NCBI GenBank assembly: GCA_016720835.1
Contig: JADKJW010000004.1
Span: 62,001-126,000, forward strand
Direction: 5' to 3'
DNA length: 64,000 nucleotides
Source of the DNA: Ignavibacteria bacterium
GTDB lineage: Bacteria > Bacteroidota > Ignavibacteria > SZUA-365
Shown: positions 36,979 to 45,543 of the stretch, one piece after another
Layout: every line of letters starts with the position of its first letter
How positions within the stretch are numbered: position 1 is the stretch's first letter
Notes under the pieces: model-generated
Seen by the model: the letters and a program-made list of their open reading frames with translations, nothing else
Database searches by the model: none
Told to the model about the DNA's origin: nothing
Translations under genes and position numbers: made by a program

Positions 36979-37566
36979 TCAGTCCCGGATAACAAGCCGG
37001 AAATCGACATCGATATCCGTGTCGAAGACGGAGTCGTTCTTGTTGTTGCTGTCGTAATGCCGCAGCACCACGTTCAGTTTTCCGGTGGCGGCAGGTCCGG
37101 ACGTTGCGCGGATCGTGAACGTCAACCCGACATCCTGTCCCTTACTGTCCTTGTCCTTCCCTGCGATGACGACGCGCGATGCGTCCAGTCCGTTCGTGGG
37201 AGTGTACAGGAACAGGTGCCCGTCCTTCTCCGCGACGATGTCATCGGTAACGTCGACGGCTGTCATCTTGCTTTCGTCCAGCAGGGTGACCGCCGCCGCG
37301 TATGTCGATCCCGCCTCGATGGCGAGTTCGCCGACGGCCGATGGCTTGTTCTTCACCACCGTCGTATCCCGGATGGTGGCGCTGCTCGTGTCCGTTGTGG
37401 GATTTCCACCGGCGTCGAGACGGGTCAGGCGAATCGTGATCGTCGTTGCGGGCGGATGCTCGTTCACAACCGGGGGCGCTGTGGGGTCCTCCTTGCATGC
37501 GGTGATCATGCTCAAGGCGACGCATGCGGTGACTGCGAACGTGTTTCGTATGTTCCTGGATTTCAT
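36979..37566 (-). CDS. Lipoprotein associated with a TonB receptor
   Basis: 195 residues with a lipobox (SMITAC, Cys 24) after a short hydrophobic leader, so it is a lipoprotein. The mature part resembles the small Bacteroidota lipoproteins often named 'type 1 periplasmic binding fold superfamily protein': TVVKNKP..AVGELAIEAG..Y, VTDDIVAEKDGHLFLY, DVGLTFTIRATSGPAATGKL and an acidic FDTDIDVDFRLVI end. In my recollection these usually sit beside TonB receptors, as here (124 bases downstream of one). I infer it helps that receptor capture its ligand at the outer membrane; the ligand is unknown, a metal being likely from the context. Confidence 0.65.
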   Translation of the reverse strand: MKSRNIRNTFAVTACVALSMITACKEDPTAPPVVNEHPPATTITIRLTRLDAGGNPTTDTSSATIRDTTVVKNKPSAVGELAIEAGSTYAAAVTLLDESKMTAVDVTDDIVAEKDGHLFLYTPTNGLDASRVVIAGKDKDSKGQDVGLTFTIRATSGPAATGKLNVVLRHYDSNNKNDSVFDTDIDVDFRLVIRD

Positions 37567-37690
37567 GGAAACTCCTAGCTGGTTGAGTGGTGTTGTGCGC
37601 GCGATGGCGCGTCCGTTTCTCCCGAGCGCCGCAGTTCGATGCTCCGCGGACCTGCGCTCGAAAAGGGATGAGGGGAGAGTGGGGACATCC

Positions 37691-40057
37691 TCATTCGACC
37701 GTCCCGAACGGGATTTGAATTCGGAGCGCGATATCCCGGCCCGGGTCGTTGATGTAATAGCGGAAACGGCTCAGGTAATCTCGATACGCCGCATTGAAAA
37801 GATTGCGGATACTCGCATTCAGCGTTGCGCGGATCCCGGCGACATGGACGTCCGATCCGAACGTGATGTCTGCCAGCGTGTATCCTGCCGGGGGAGGGAG
37901 ATAATCCGCCCCTGCGGGGATTCTTGTCTGCCGCATGACGCCGGTGATGCCCACTTCCAGATACGGCTCATGAAGCACTGCCAAGTCAGGGAGATGCACA
38001 TGCAGCCAGGTCCGCGCGCGGTCTGCGGGCATCTGAAACAGCGCTTCGTTGTCGCTCCTCCGTACGCCCCGCACGAGCGCAAAGGACGCTCCGACACGAA
38101 GGAAATCGAAGCAGCGGACTTCCGCCAGGCCGTCGAGGCCGCGCAGATTCGCGGCCGTCTGCGCGTGGCGGAACGTCGGGAACAGGCCCCGGAGCGTCAG
38201 AGTCGGCTGCGCCTCCGGCAGCAGGGAGATGTACCCGTCTATCGTGGTGCTGTACACGCTGAGTTCGCCCCGGTGCGCTTCTCCGAAGTGTTTGATCGTC
38301 ACATCGAGGGACAGGCTGCGCTCGGGCGTCAGGAGGGGATCCCCGATCTCGAACTGTGCTGTCCCGTGATGCACGCCGTTGCTGAACAATTCGTTGACGC
38401 TCGGCGGACGCCACGCGGTCCCGGCAGTTGCGCCGATGGACCACGCCGGTGAAAGCTCCATGCGTGCGCCGACAGCGCCTGAGACGGCAGTATATCGGAG
38501 CTCGGTGTCCTGAATGCTCTTCGGCGCGTAGGGGTAGACGCGGGTTTGAAATGCATCGATACGGAGTCCCGCGTCCGCGCTGAAGGGACCCGCGTTCCAC
38601 TCTTCGATGGCGTAAACTCCCGCCGTGTACGAACGGAAGTTAGGAATCAGAAACGACAGGCTGTTCCCGACATTTGTCTGCCGCATTCCGGAGACGCCGA
38701 CCGTCCCGAAAAAATTGCCCACGGGTTCGTGAAGGAATTTTACATCCAGCGTGTAGCTCGTCAGGGTCAGATCGAACGCTGGCTGGGAAGACGCCGCTGT
38801 CGTGTCGAACCAGCGGCGATGCGCGTCGTACTCCTGTCGGTGGTTACCTTGCCAGCCCATCTGCGCCTGGAGTTGCCCGATTCCCGGTATACGATATCGG
38901 AGAATCCCCGACCAGGTCTGATGCGAGATTTCCTGTTTCGGTGCGAGAATGTCGTACGTGAACGGATACTCCACCGGTGGCCGCCCCGCGGTGATCGCCC
39001 GTTGCAAGTCGTCAACATTCCCGACATGCGATCCACGGTATATCCCCAGCTCGGTCTGAAAACGGCTGTAGGAGGCTTCGATGGTCAGCGGCCCGCGTTC
39101 GTAACCGGCCGACAGGGATCCGTCAAGTTCCTCAAAACCGGAGTTGCCGATGCCATACTCCGGGGTGCGCGAGTCTCCTGCCTTGCGAACACTTCCCTGC
39201 GCGCGCCATCCGACACCGGGGATGACCGAAAGTCCGCCTTCGAGCAGAAGCGAGGCGGCGCCCTGCCGGTTGTTTTCGAAGGCGTTCAGTGTGAGTTCGC
39301 CCCCAAATCCCTGCGTGACGCGCAGTGGACGCTGGTGAATGCGGATGACCCCGCCGATCGCCCCTGCGCCGAATTCAACGCCTGCGGCGCCCTTCATGAC
39401 GTCGATGCGATCAGCTGAAAACGGATCGATCTCCGGCGCGTGCTCGCCGCCCCACTGCTGGCCTTCCTGCGAAATGCCGGAATTGATGACGCGGACACGC
39501 TGGCTGTGCAGGCCGCGTATGACCGGTTTCGAAATGGACGGACCGGTTTGCAGCACCGTCACTCCGGGCACCTCCTTGAGACTTTCTCCAAGCGTCTGGC
39601 CGCGGTGGCGGTCGAGATCTTCCGGGGAAAGAACAGCGATGGACTGTGATGACATCCTCTCGAGCGATTGCTCCATGCTTCCCGTGACCGAAACCTCCGG
39701 AAGAAGCACCGCCGACGGTGCGAGGGCGACGCGCAGCTTCACCGCGCCCTTGACCTGCACGATGACGGTTTTCCCAATGTACCCGATGTACCGGATATGC
39801 ACCGTGTAGACGCCATCCACCAGATTCGGAATTTCGAACGTGCCGTCGATACGCGTGAACGCCCCGATTCGGCTCCCCTCGATAGAAAGGGTGGCGCCCA
39901 CGAGCGGATCGCCCGAGACGCTGTCGACCACTACTCCCGAGAACACGGAAGGTGCCGGATGACCCGTCTCCGCAACCGAAGCGCAAGCACCTCGCAGTTC
40001 CGGAACAGCAACTGCCATGAAAAGGTGAAGCACGCAAAGGGCACAAGGTATGCGCAT
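37691..40057 (-). CDS. TonB-dependent outer membrane receptor, probably for a metal
   Basis: 788 residues. After the signal peptide comes a carboxypeptidase-regulatory-like domain (about 38-125; VDSVSGDPLVGATLSIEG, TFEIPNLVDG), the plug (about 130-255; LGESLKEVPGVTVLQTGPSISKP, ISQEGQQWGGEHAPEIDPF) and a 22-strand-type barrel ending in an aromatic-poor ALRIQIPFGTVE. The plug motif QEGQQWG.EHAPEIDPF is typical of Bacteroidota receptors that I associate with metal uptake (ZnuD-like). It is flanked on the same strand by a small exported DUF2946-like protein upstream and a lipoprotein downstream. No Shine-Dalgarno is visible at 40057. Confidence 0.88.
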   Translation of the reverse strand: MRIPCALCVLHLFMAVAVPELRGACASVAETGHPAPSVFSGVVVDSVSGDPLVGATLSIEGSRIGAFTRIDGTFEIPNLVDGVYTVHIRYIGYIGKTVIVQVKGAVKLRVALAPSAVLLPEVSVTGSMEQSLERMSSQSIAVLSPEDLDRHRGQTLGESLKEVPGVTVLQTGPSISKPVIRGLHSQRVRVINSGISQEGQQWGGEHAPEIDPFSADRIDVMKGAAGVEFGAGAIGGVIRIHQRPLRVTQGFGGELTLNAFENNRQGAASLLLEGGLSVIPGVGWRAQGSVRKAGDSRTPEYGIGNSGFEELDGSLSAGYERGPLTIEASYSRFQTELGIYRGSHVGNVDDLQRAITAGRPPVEYPFTYDILAPKQEISHQTWSGILRYRIPGIGQLQAQMGWQGNHRQEYDAHRRWFDTTAASSQPAFDLTLTSYTLDVKFLHEPVGNFFGTVGVSGMRQTNVGNSLSFLIPNFRSYTAGVYAIEEWNAGPFSADAGLRIDAFQTRVYPYAPKSIQDTELRYTAVSGAVGARMELSPAWSIGATAGTAWRPPSVNELFSNGVHHGTAQFEIGDPLLTPERSLSLDVTIKHFGEAHRGELSVYSTTIDGYISLLPEAQPTLTLRGLFPTFRHAQTAANLRGLDGLAEVRCFDFLRVGASFALVRGVRRSDNEALFQMPADRARTWLHVHLPDLAVLHEPYLEVGITGVMRQTRIPAGADYLPPPAGYTLADITFGSDVHVAGIRATLNASIRNLFNAAYRDYLSRFRYYINDPGRDIALRIQIPFGTVE

Positions 40058-40231
40058 GATGGATTCACAGAGGAGCGTCCGTCTCGCAGAATCATATACT
40101 GCGCGACGAAAGCAAGAATGAAGGAGTACCGTGATGTTGCGTTGGTCGATAACCGGACCTGAACGCGGAGCGGCGTTGCGTTCAGCCGGAAAGGAGAGGA
40201 AATCGACCGAATACCTCTGGTATTCGGCAGC

Positions 40232-40564
40232 TTAGACGATGGGTGGACCGCGAAGACGGGTCGAAAGGAGGGTGTGGTGCGTGATGACGCAGAGCCCCGG
40301 GAGAACGGCGACGCCTTGACAGGGCAGGTCGTCGATGAGTCGCAGCCGCGAGGTCGTCTCCGCCACCCAGGTGCCGCTGAGCAGGCATTCCGTGCAGCCC
40401 GTAAAGGCGTGTACGGACTTCGTCGCGTCGCTCGACGCGGCAATAACGCGATGATCGCCGGCGGAATTCAGCGCATGCAAATGCGGAATACTCGCGAAGA
40501 TGAACGCAAGTTGCAGGGTCAGGAGAACAATCCGGACCGCGATATTTTCTCGGAGGAGAAGCAT
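40232..40564 (-). CDS. Small exported His/Cys-containing protein, DUF2946-like
   Basis: 110 residues: a hydrophobic leader (IVLLTLQLAFIFASIP), a His-bearing segment (HLHALNSAGDH), a CxxC (GCTECLLSG), two more Cys near the C-terminus, and an ending in LRGPPIV that recalls the RAPP tail of DUF2946 proteins. Those are small exported proteins found next to copper or other metal TonB receptors, and the TonB receptor gene begins 174 bases downstream. The call is tentative because the protein is short and has no Shine-Dalgarno, but the signal peptide, Cys/His content and context agree. Confidence 0.5.
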   Translation of the reverse strand: MLLLRENIAVRIVLLTLQLAFIFASIPHLHALNSAGDHRVIAASSDATKSVHAFTGCTECLLSGTWVAETTSRLRLIDDLPCQGVAVLPGLCVITHHTLLSTRLRGPPIV

Positions 40565-40680
40565 ACAATTCGGTGAAGATATGACATCTTACATTGATTT
40601 CAAAATACGGGACTTCTTTATGGATGCCGGGTATTCGCGGGAGATTGTTATTTTGGCGGATATCATTTTTGGCGGTGCAC

Positions 40681-41916
40681 ATGAACTCCATAGACCTCCG
40701 CGAGACGATCGGCATGGCAATGACGGCCCTGAGGGCCAACAAACTGCGCGCCTTCCTGACACTGCTCGGCGTCGCCATCGGCGTGTTCTCTTTTATCGGT
40801 GTCATGACGGCCATCAGTGTGCTGCAGGACACCATCGTGTCGAGCTTCAACATCCTCGGCTCCAACACGATGCATGTGCAGAAATATCCGGCGATGCAGC
40901 ACGGCCCGGAAACCAGAATGAAATATCGGAACCGCAAGGATGTGACGGTCGAGCAGGGCATGTACATCCGCGAGCACAGCCGGCTGGCGCAGTTTGTCTG
41001 TGTCGAGTCGTCCCAATGGGGACAGCAGGTGCAGTACCGGAACAAGAAAACGAATCCCAACGTGAATGTCGCCGGTACGACGCCGGAAAGCATCTATACG
41101 GAAAATCGCATCATTGCGGAAGGACGGATGTTCAACGAAAACGAGCTGAACTACGCGCGGAATGTGACCGTGCTTGGTCCGGGCATCGTCAAGTTCCTCT
41201 TCCCGAGCGAGAACCCCATCGGAAAAACCGTGCGCATGAAGGGCGCGGAGTTCACGGTTGTCGGCGTGACCGAGGAAAAGGGCGGCGCGTTCGGCGGCAA
41301 TGCGGACAACTTCGCCGCGATACCACTGACGACGTTCATGAACTATTTTGGGAAAACGCGATGGGTCGGCATTCAGGCGAAGGCCGCGGATCAATCGCAG
41401 TACGAAGCAATGACGGATGAAGTGATCGGCCTGCTCCGCGCCGTGCGCAAAGTCCCCCCGGGAGAGGACAACGATTTCGAAATCGTCTCGAACGAAACCC
41501 TCATTTCAGAAGTCAACAACATGACGTTCATGATCCGCATCGGCACCGGCGCCGTATCCGCGATCGCGCTGATCGCCGCCGGCATCGGCATCATGAATAT
41601 CATGCTCGTCTCCGTCACCGAACGCACCAGAGAAATTGGCGTTCGCAAGGCCATCGGTGCAACCAAACGAAGCATCCTGCGGCAATTCCTCATCGAAGCC
41701 GTCGTGATCTGCCAGTTCGGCGGACTGATCGGCATCATCCTCGGACTCGGCGGCGGCAACCTTGTGGCCGTGCTGTTGAAAATTCCTCCTGTCCTCCCCA
41801 TCGGCTGGGCTGCCCTCGGCCTCGCGGTCACCTCGATCATCGGCGTGGTCTTCGGCGTGTACCCTGCGTGGAAGGCGGCCAATCTTGACCCCATCGAAGC
41901 GCTGCGATACGAATAG
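40681..41916 (+). CDS. MacB/FtsX-type ABC transporter permease
   Basis: 411 residues. ATG 40681 begins the family-typical N-terminus (DLRETIGMAMTALRANKLRAFLTLLGVAIGV) with TM1 at about 25-45, a large periplasmic MacB_PCD domain (about 50-270), and three C-terminal helices (about 285-400) with GIMNIMLVSVTERTREIGVRKAIGA, the conserved FtsX coupling motif, and ending DPIEALRYE. The frame is open 29 codons further upstream but without family similarity. No ATPase or adaptor gene is adjacent, so partners must be elsewhere. Likely part of a tripartite MacAB-type or lipoprotein exporter; the TolC-like protein at 3087 is a distant candidate partner only. Confidence 0.88.
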   Translation: MNSIDLRETIGMAMTALRANKLRAFLTLLGVAIGVFSFIGVMTAISVLQDTIVSSFNILGSNTMHVQKYPAMQHGPETRMKYRNRKDVTVEQGMYIREHSRLAQFVCVESSQWGQQVQYRNKKTNPNVNVAGTTPESIYTENRIIAEGRMFNENELNYARNVTVLGPGIVKFLFPSENPIGKTVRMKGAEFTVVGVTEEKGGAFGGNADNFAAIPLTTFMNYFGKTRWVGIQAKAADQSQYEAMTDEVIGLLRAVRKVPPGEDNDFEIVSNETLISEVNNMTFMIRIGTGAVSAIALIAAGIGIMNIMLVSVTERTREIGVRKAIGATKRSILRQFLIEAVVICQFGGLIGIILGLGGGNLVAVLLKIPPVLPIGWAALGLAVTSIIGVVFGVYPAWKAANLDPIEALRYE

Positions 41917-42009
41917 CCGAGAAAAAGAGTTATCGGTCTGTTTCTCCGGCGTCCCGGACTTCGCCAACCCATCATCACGCACACCTCCACTCACATCTGG
42001 ATACGACCC

Positions 42010-43263
42010 ATGATCCCATCCGACATCACGTACACCTGCGTCGACCGCTTCCTGAAGTATGTCCGTTATGACACACAGTCGTCCGAGACCTCCGAAACAT
42101 ATCCGAGCACGCTGAAGCAGCTCGTCCTCGGCGAAGAACTCGTCAAGGAATTGCTCGCAATGGGTCTGAAAGACGCGGAGATGGACGAATTCGGCTATGT
42201 CATGGCCACGATTCCTGCGACGGTGGACAGGCCCGGTATTCCGGTCGTCGGATTCATCGCCCATATGGACACATCGCCCGAAGTGAGCGGCGAAAATGTG
42301 AAGCCCGTTCTCCACGAGAACTACAACGGGAAAGACATTACTCTTCCCGCTGATCCAACCATCGTCATTACGGTCGACGATAATCCCGACCTGAGCGGAA
42401 AAATCGGTGAGACGATCATCACGTCGGACGGGACAACGTTGCTCGGGGCGGACAACAAGTCCGGCATCGCCGAGATCCTCGATGCGGCACAGCACCTCAT
42501 CACGCATCCGGAAATCCCGCACGGGGTGATCCGCATCTGCATCACCCCGGACGAAGAGGTTGGTGCGGGTACCAAGTATTTCGATGTGAAGAAGTTCGGG
42601 TGCCAGTACGCGTACACCATCGACGGTGAACACCTGGGCTCCATCGAGAATGAAACCTTCTGCGCGGACAGCATGACGATCACCTTCAAGGGCGTGAACA
42701 TCCATCCCGGCTTCGCGAAAGGAAAAATGGTGAACAGCATCAAGATCGCAGCTGCGTTCATTGATTCGCTGCCCAAGGGCAGGCTTTCCCCGGAGACCAC
42801 CGCCAACATGGAAGGCTATGTACATCCGTATGTCCTGAACGGAGGTATCGAGGAAACCACGGTGAAGTTCCTCCTGCGTTCGTTTGAAGTCACCGAATTG
42901 CGCGACCAGGAAGCGCTGCTGCGCGAACTCGCCGAAAAGGTCGTGGCGGATTTCCCGAAGGCATCCATGACGTACAAAGTCGAAGAGTCGTATCGCAACA
43001 TGCGCTTCGTACTCGACGAGCACCCGGCAGTCCTCGAGGTGGCACGGCTCGCGATGGAGCGCATGGGCATTACCCCGCACTTCGGAAGTATCCGCGGCGG
43101 GACGGATGGCGCGCGCCTTTCCTATATGGGATTGCCCTGTCCGAATATATTCGCGGGCGAGCACAGCTTCCACAGCAAGCGCGAGTGGATCAGCGTGCAG
43201 GACATGCATAAGGCGGTGCAGACCATTATCGCCATTGCAATCATCTGGGCGGAGCGCGCCTGA
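42010..43263 (+). CDS. pepT: Peptidase T (tripeptide aminopeptidase)
   Basis: 417 residues, the usual PepT length. It shows the complete M20B zinc site: H85 and D87 in GFIAHMDTSPE, D148 in LGADNKSG, the general base E182 and ligand E183 in TPDEEVGAG, D205 in TIDGEHLG, and the C-terminal His in GEHSFHSKREW. The lid dimerisation domain lies at about 215-320. A cytoplasmic di-zinc enzyme removing the N-terminal residue from tripeptides. The gene stands alone, 93 bases after the permease, on the + strand. Confidence 0.95.
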   Translation: MIPSDITYTCVDRFLKYVRYDTQSSETSETYPSTLKQLVLGEELVKELLAMGLKDAEMDEFGYVMATIPATVDRPGIPVVGFIAHMDTSPEVSGENVKPVLHENYNGKDITLPADPTIVITVDDNPDLSGKIGETIITSDGTTLLGADNKSGIAEILDAAQHLITHPEIPHGVIRICITPDEEVGAGTKYFDVKKFGCQYAYTIDGEHLGSIENETFCADSMTITFKGVNIHPGFAKGKMVNSIKIAAAFIDSLPKGRLSPETTANMEGYVHPYVLNGGIEETTVKFLLRSFEVTELRDQEALLRELAEKVVADFPKASMTYKVEESYRNMRFVLDEHPAVLEVARLAMERMGITPHFGSIRGGTDGARLSYMGLPCPNIFAGEHSFHSKREWISVQDMHKAVQTIIAIAIIWAERA

Positions 43264-43365
43264 GTCCCGAGCCGGGGACTTCGGGAATCGCGCCGCTCCA
43301 TCCCGTGGGTTTCGCCCGTGTCATCCCGTTCACGGCAGGTATCGCGCTCGCGCGGAGAGAGAACG

Positions 43366-43764
43366 ATGAAAAAAACGCTTGCTGAAACGAGACTCTATCG
43401 CGCCGAGCAGAACGAGAAGATCCTCGGCGCCGGCCTGAAGGAATTCAACAGGTTTTTCGCGCTCGATACTGCGGCGTATCGGGCGGGCGCGCTCCCCGTG
43501 CAGATGAAGGAGCTCATGGGCCTGGTCGGTTCAATGGTTCTTCGGTGTAACGACTGCATTTTCTACCACCTCGACCGCTGTGTGACCGAGGGATGCACAA
43601 GGCAGGAAATCATGGAAGCCATGAATATTGCCCTGGTCATCGGAGGATCGATCGTCATCCCGCACTTGCGCTATGCCTTCGAGGTACTGGAACAGTTATC
43701 CCCTTCCGGCGCCAGAACCCCTTCTGAGGTCGATGGTCCACGGGGTGAACAGGGAACGACTTGA
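43366..43764 (+). CDS. AhpD-like carboxymuconolactone decarboxylase family protein
   Basis: 132 residues; GGAGAG precedes the ATG at 43366. It carries the full AhpD-type active motif E-x11-CxxC-x3-H: E49, C61, C64, H68 (RCNDCIFYH). This points to a thiol peroxidase or disulfide reductase role rather than decarboxylation. The C-terminal half has the family's EIMEAMNIALVIGGSIVIPHLRYAFE. Located in the cytoplasm. The stop codon overlaps the -33 box of a candidate small-RNA promoter (43761-43790). Confidence 0.88.
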   Translation: MKKTLAETRLYRAEQNEKILGAGLKEFNRFFALDTAAYRAGALPVQMKELMGLVGSMVLRCNDCIFYHLDRCVTEGCTRQEIMEAMNIALVIGGSIVIPHLRYAFEVLEQLSPSGARTPSEVDGPRGEQGTT

Positions 43765-43790
43765 CTTTTATTACGAAACCTGTAATTTTG
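43761..43790 (+). promoter_or_regulatory. Promoter, TTG-N19-TAATTTTG
   Basis: TTG at 43761-43763 and a perfect TAnnTTTG box (TAATTTTG, 43783-43790) are exactly 19 bases apart, the Bacteroidota housekeeping promoter spacing. It overlaps the end of the AhpD-like gene and points at a short segment that ends in a strong terminator, with no gene in between. Confidence 0.6.
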
Positions 43791-43795
43791 AAGGG

Positions 43796-43879
43796 CCAAA
43801 AGCCCTGATCTCGGCCCTCCCTACCGGGATCAGAACAAACGCTTGGTAAACCGCTCATTCCCCGTGAGCGGTTTTTTTT
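43796..43879 (+). ncRNA. Candidate small RNA of about 85 nt with a C-rich hairpin loop
   Basis: Between the promoter at 43761-43790 and the terminator at 43849-43879 lies a gene-free segment. Its first part can form a 10-bp helix, CTGATCTCGG (43805-43814) with CCGGGATCAG (43824-43833), containing one U-G pair and closing a 9-base loop CCCTCCCTA. The 3' part is the terminator hairpin. A smaller alternative hairpin AGGGC/GCCCT (43792-43806) overlaps it. Promoter, helix and terminator together make an independent transcript likely. The loop resembles an anti-Shine-Dalgarno sequence, so a translational role is possible. It matches no RNA family I know. Confidence 0.5.
43849..43879 (+). terminator. 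Rho-independent terminator
   Basis: Stem AACCGCTCA/TGAGCGGTT (9 bp), 7-base loop, then a run of T extending to 43879. It ends the candidate small RNA and any read-through from the AhpD-like gene. Confidence 0.93.
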
Positions 43880-44079
43880 CGCCCTCCGCACCATGCACGT
43901 GTCGCGACGGACCGTCAGCCTGTCGTACCCGGCGCCGCAGCGGCACAGGATGCGGAACTATTTCTTGCGCGTTGACGCTTTCATTGTGACAGACTCGACA
44001 CCCTGGTATCTCCTGCCACAGGTGGAACTCCGCGGTTCACTCGTGTCATCATGCCATCGTACAGCGGACAGGACTCCCC

Positions 44080-45525
44080 ATGCGCGCTTTCATACTTTTT
44101 CTCCTTTGCATCGTCGCTATTCATTCCCAACTGCAATCGCAGATCGCCGTCGAACAGGCCTTCCCGAAGCTGACCTTCAACAGGCCTGTGGACATTCAGC
44201 ATCCCGCAGACGGCAGCGGCAGACTCTTCGTTGTGGAACAGGATGGTGTGATCCGGACCTTCCGCGACTCCACATCCACCACCGCGGCGTCGGTGTTTCT
44301 GGATATCAGAGCAAGGGTCGCCGCCGCGGGAAATGAAATGGGCCTCCTCGGTCTCGCCTTTCATCCGGACTATCGGAACAACGGATTCTTTTTCGTCAAC
44401 TACACGGCGACATCTCCCCTGCGCACTGTGGTGTCACGCTTTCGCGTGTCATCCGCTGATCCGAACGTTGCCGACACGAGCAGCGAGGAAGTACTCTTGA
44501 CCTTCAACCAGCCATATGAGAACCACAATGGCGGACAGATCGCATTCGGCCCCGACGGATTCCTGTACATCGCGACGGGAGACGGCGGTTCGGGCGGCGA
44601 CCCGCAACGCAACGGCCAGAATCGAAGCACCCTGTTGGGAAAAATCCTTCGCATCGACGTCAACGGTCAAACCGTCGACAAAAAGTACCGGATCCCCGCG
44701 GACAATCCGTTCGTGAACAACACACAGGGCTTTCGTGAGGAAATTTATGCGTGGGGCCTCCGGAACCCGTGGAGATTCAGCTTTGACCCGGCGACCGGAG
44801 TGCTGTGGGCGGGAGATGTCGGCCAGAGCAAGTGGGAGGAAATCGACATCATCGAAAAAGGGAAGAACTACGGGTGGAATATCATGGAGGGAAACCATTG
44901 TTATTCACCTGCCACGGGATGCGACACCACGGACCTCGTCCGCCCGATTGCAGAATACACCCGAAGCGCGGGATACTCGGTCACCGGGGGCGCCGTGTAT
45001 CACGGCGCGCGACGTCCGGAACTTGTCGGGGCCTACATCTACGCCGACTACGGTTCCGGCCGCATCTGGGGACTTCGCGTCGAGGCCGGCGGCGCGGTGA
45101 CCAATACCGAACTCCTCAGCAGCGGGCTGAATATTTCGACCTTCGGAACAGATACCAGGGGTGAGATGATGATGGGGACATTCAACAATGGCAAGATCTA
45201 CCGTTTTGTTGCCTCGCCAACCAGTACGGATCGGGCCGCGCTGCTTCCTGCGAGCGTGCGGCTCGAGCAGGGGTACCCCCATCCTGCTTCGGTTTCGCGA
45301 CATGCCGAGCTGACGATTCGGTTCTCCCTGTCGAATCCGGGTACCGTGCGACTGGCCGTCGAAGACGTGCTTGGCCGCGAAGTCACCGTGCTTGTCCAAG
45401 GCGGACTCAGCGCAGGATCGCATGCATACGCATTACCTCTCGCAGAAATTGTTCCGGGAACATATTACTCCACGCTGTGGACCGATGGCGTGAAAGTCGC
45501 TCGCCCCTTCGTTATCGAACGCTGA
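44080..45525 (+). CDS. Secreted glucose/sorbosone dehydrogenase-like protein with T9SS sorting domain
   Basis: 481 residues. Signal peptide (FILFLLCIVAIHSQLQSQ), then a six-bladed propeller of the GSDH/HHIP-like family (about 25-385): LFVVEQDGVIRTF, GLLGLAFHPDYRNNGFFFVNYT, GGQIAFGPDGFLYIATGDGG, LRNPWRFSFDPATG, YGWNIMEG and YADYGSGRIWGL are all family hallmarks. Soluble members use PQQ and Ca to oxidise aldoses; activity here is not certain. The C-terminal 85 residues are a T9SS type A domain (EQGYPHPASVSRHAELTIRF, LAVEDVLGREV, IVPGTYYSTL). Surface or secreted. Confidence 0.9.
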   Translation: MRAFILFLLCIVAIHSQLQSQIAVEQAFPKLTFNRPVDIQHPADGSGRLFVVEQDGVIRTFRDSTSTTAASVFLDIRARVAAAGNEMGLLGLAFHPDYRNNGFFFVNYTATSPLRTVVSRFRVSSADPNVADTSSEEVLLTFNQPYENHNGGQIAFGPDGFLYIATGDGGSGGDPQRNGQNRSTLLGKILRIDVNGQTVDKKYRIPADNPFVNNTQGFREEIYAWGLRNPWRFSFDPATGVLWAGDVGQSKWEEIDIIEKGKNYGWNIMEGNHCYSPATGCDTTDLVRPIAEYTRSAGYSVTGGAVYHGARRPELVGAYIYADYGSGRIWGLRVEAGGAVTNTELLSSGLNISTFGTDTRGEMMMGTFNNGKIYRFVASPTSTDRAALLPASVRLEQGYPHPASVSRHAELTIRFSLSNPGTVRLAVEDVLGREVTVLVQGGLSAGSHAYALPLAEIVPGTYYSTLWTDGVKVARPFVIER

Positions 45526-45543
45526 CCGCGCGAAGTGCCTGCC

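Noticed and set aside
41506..43209. 567-codon - strand frame across the permease and pepT genes
   Set aside because: It lies opposite two well-supported genes and shows only composition-driven sequence. The same holds for 23077-24537, 5598-7265 and 1617-2879.
43893..44336. 147-codon + strand frame before the dehydrogenase-like gene
   Set aside because: Arg/His/Ser-rich with no domain and overlapping the well-supported start at 44080 in another frame.
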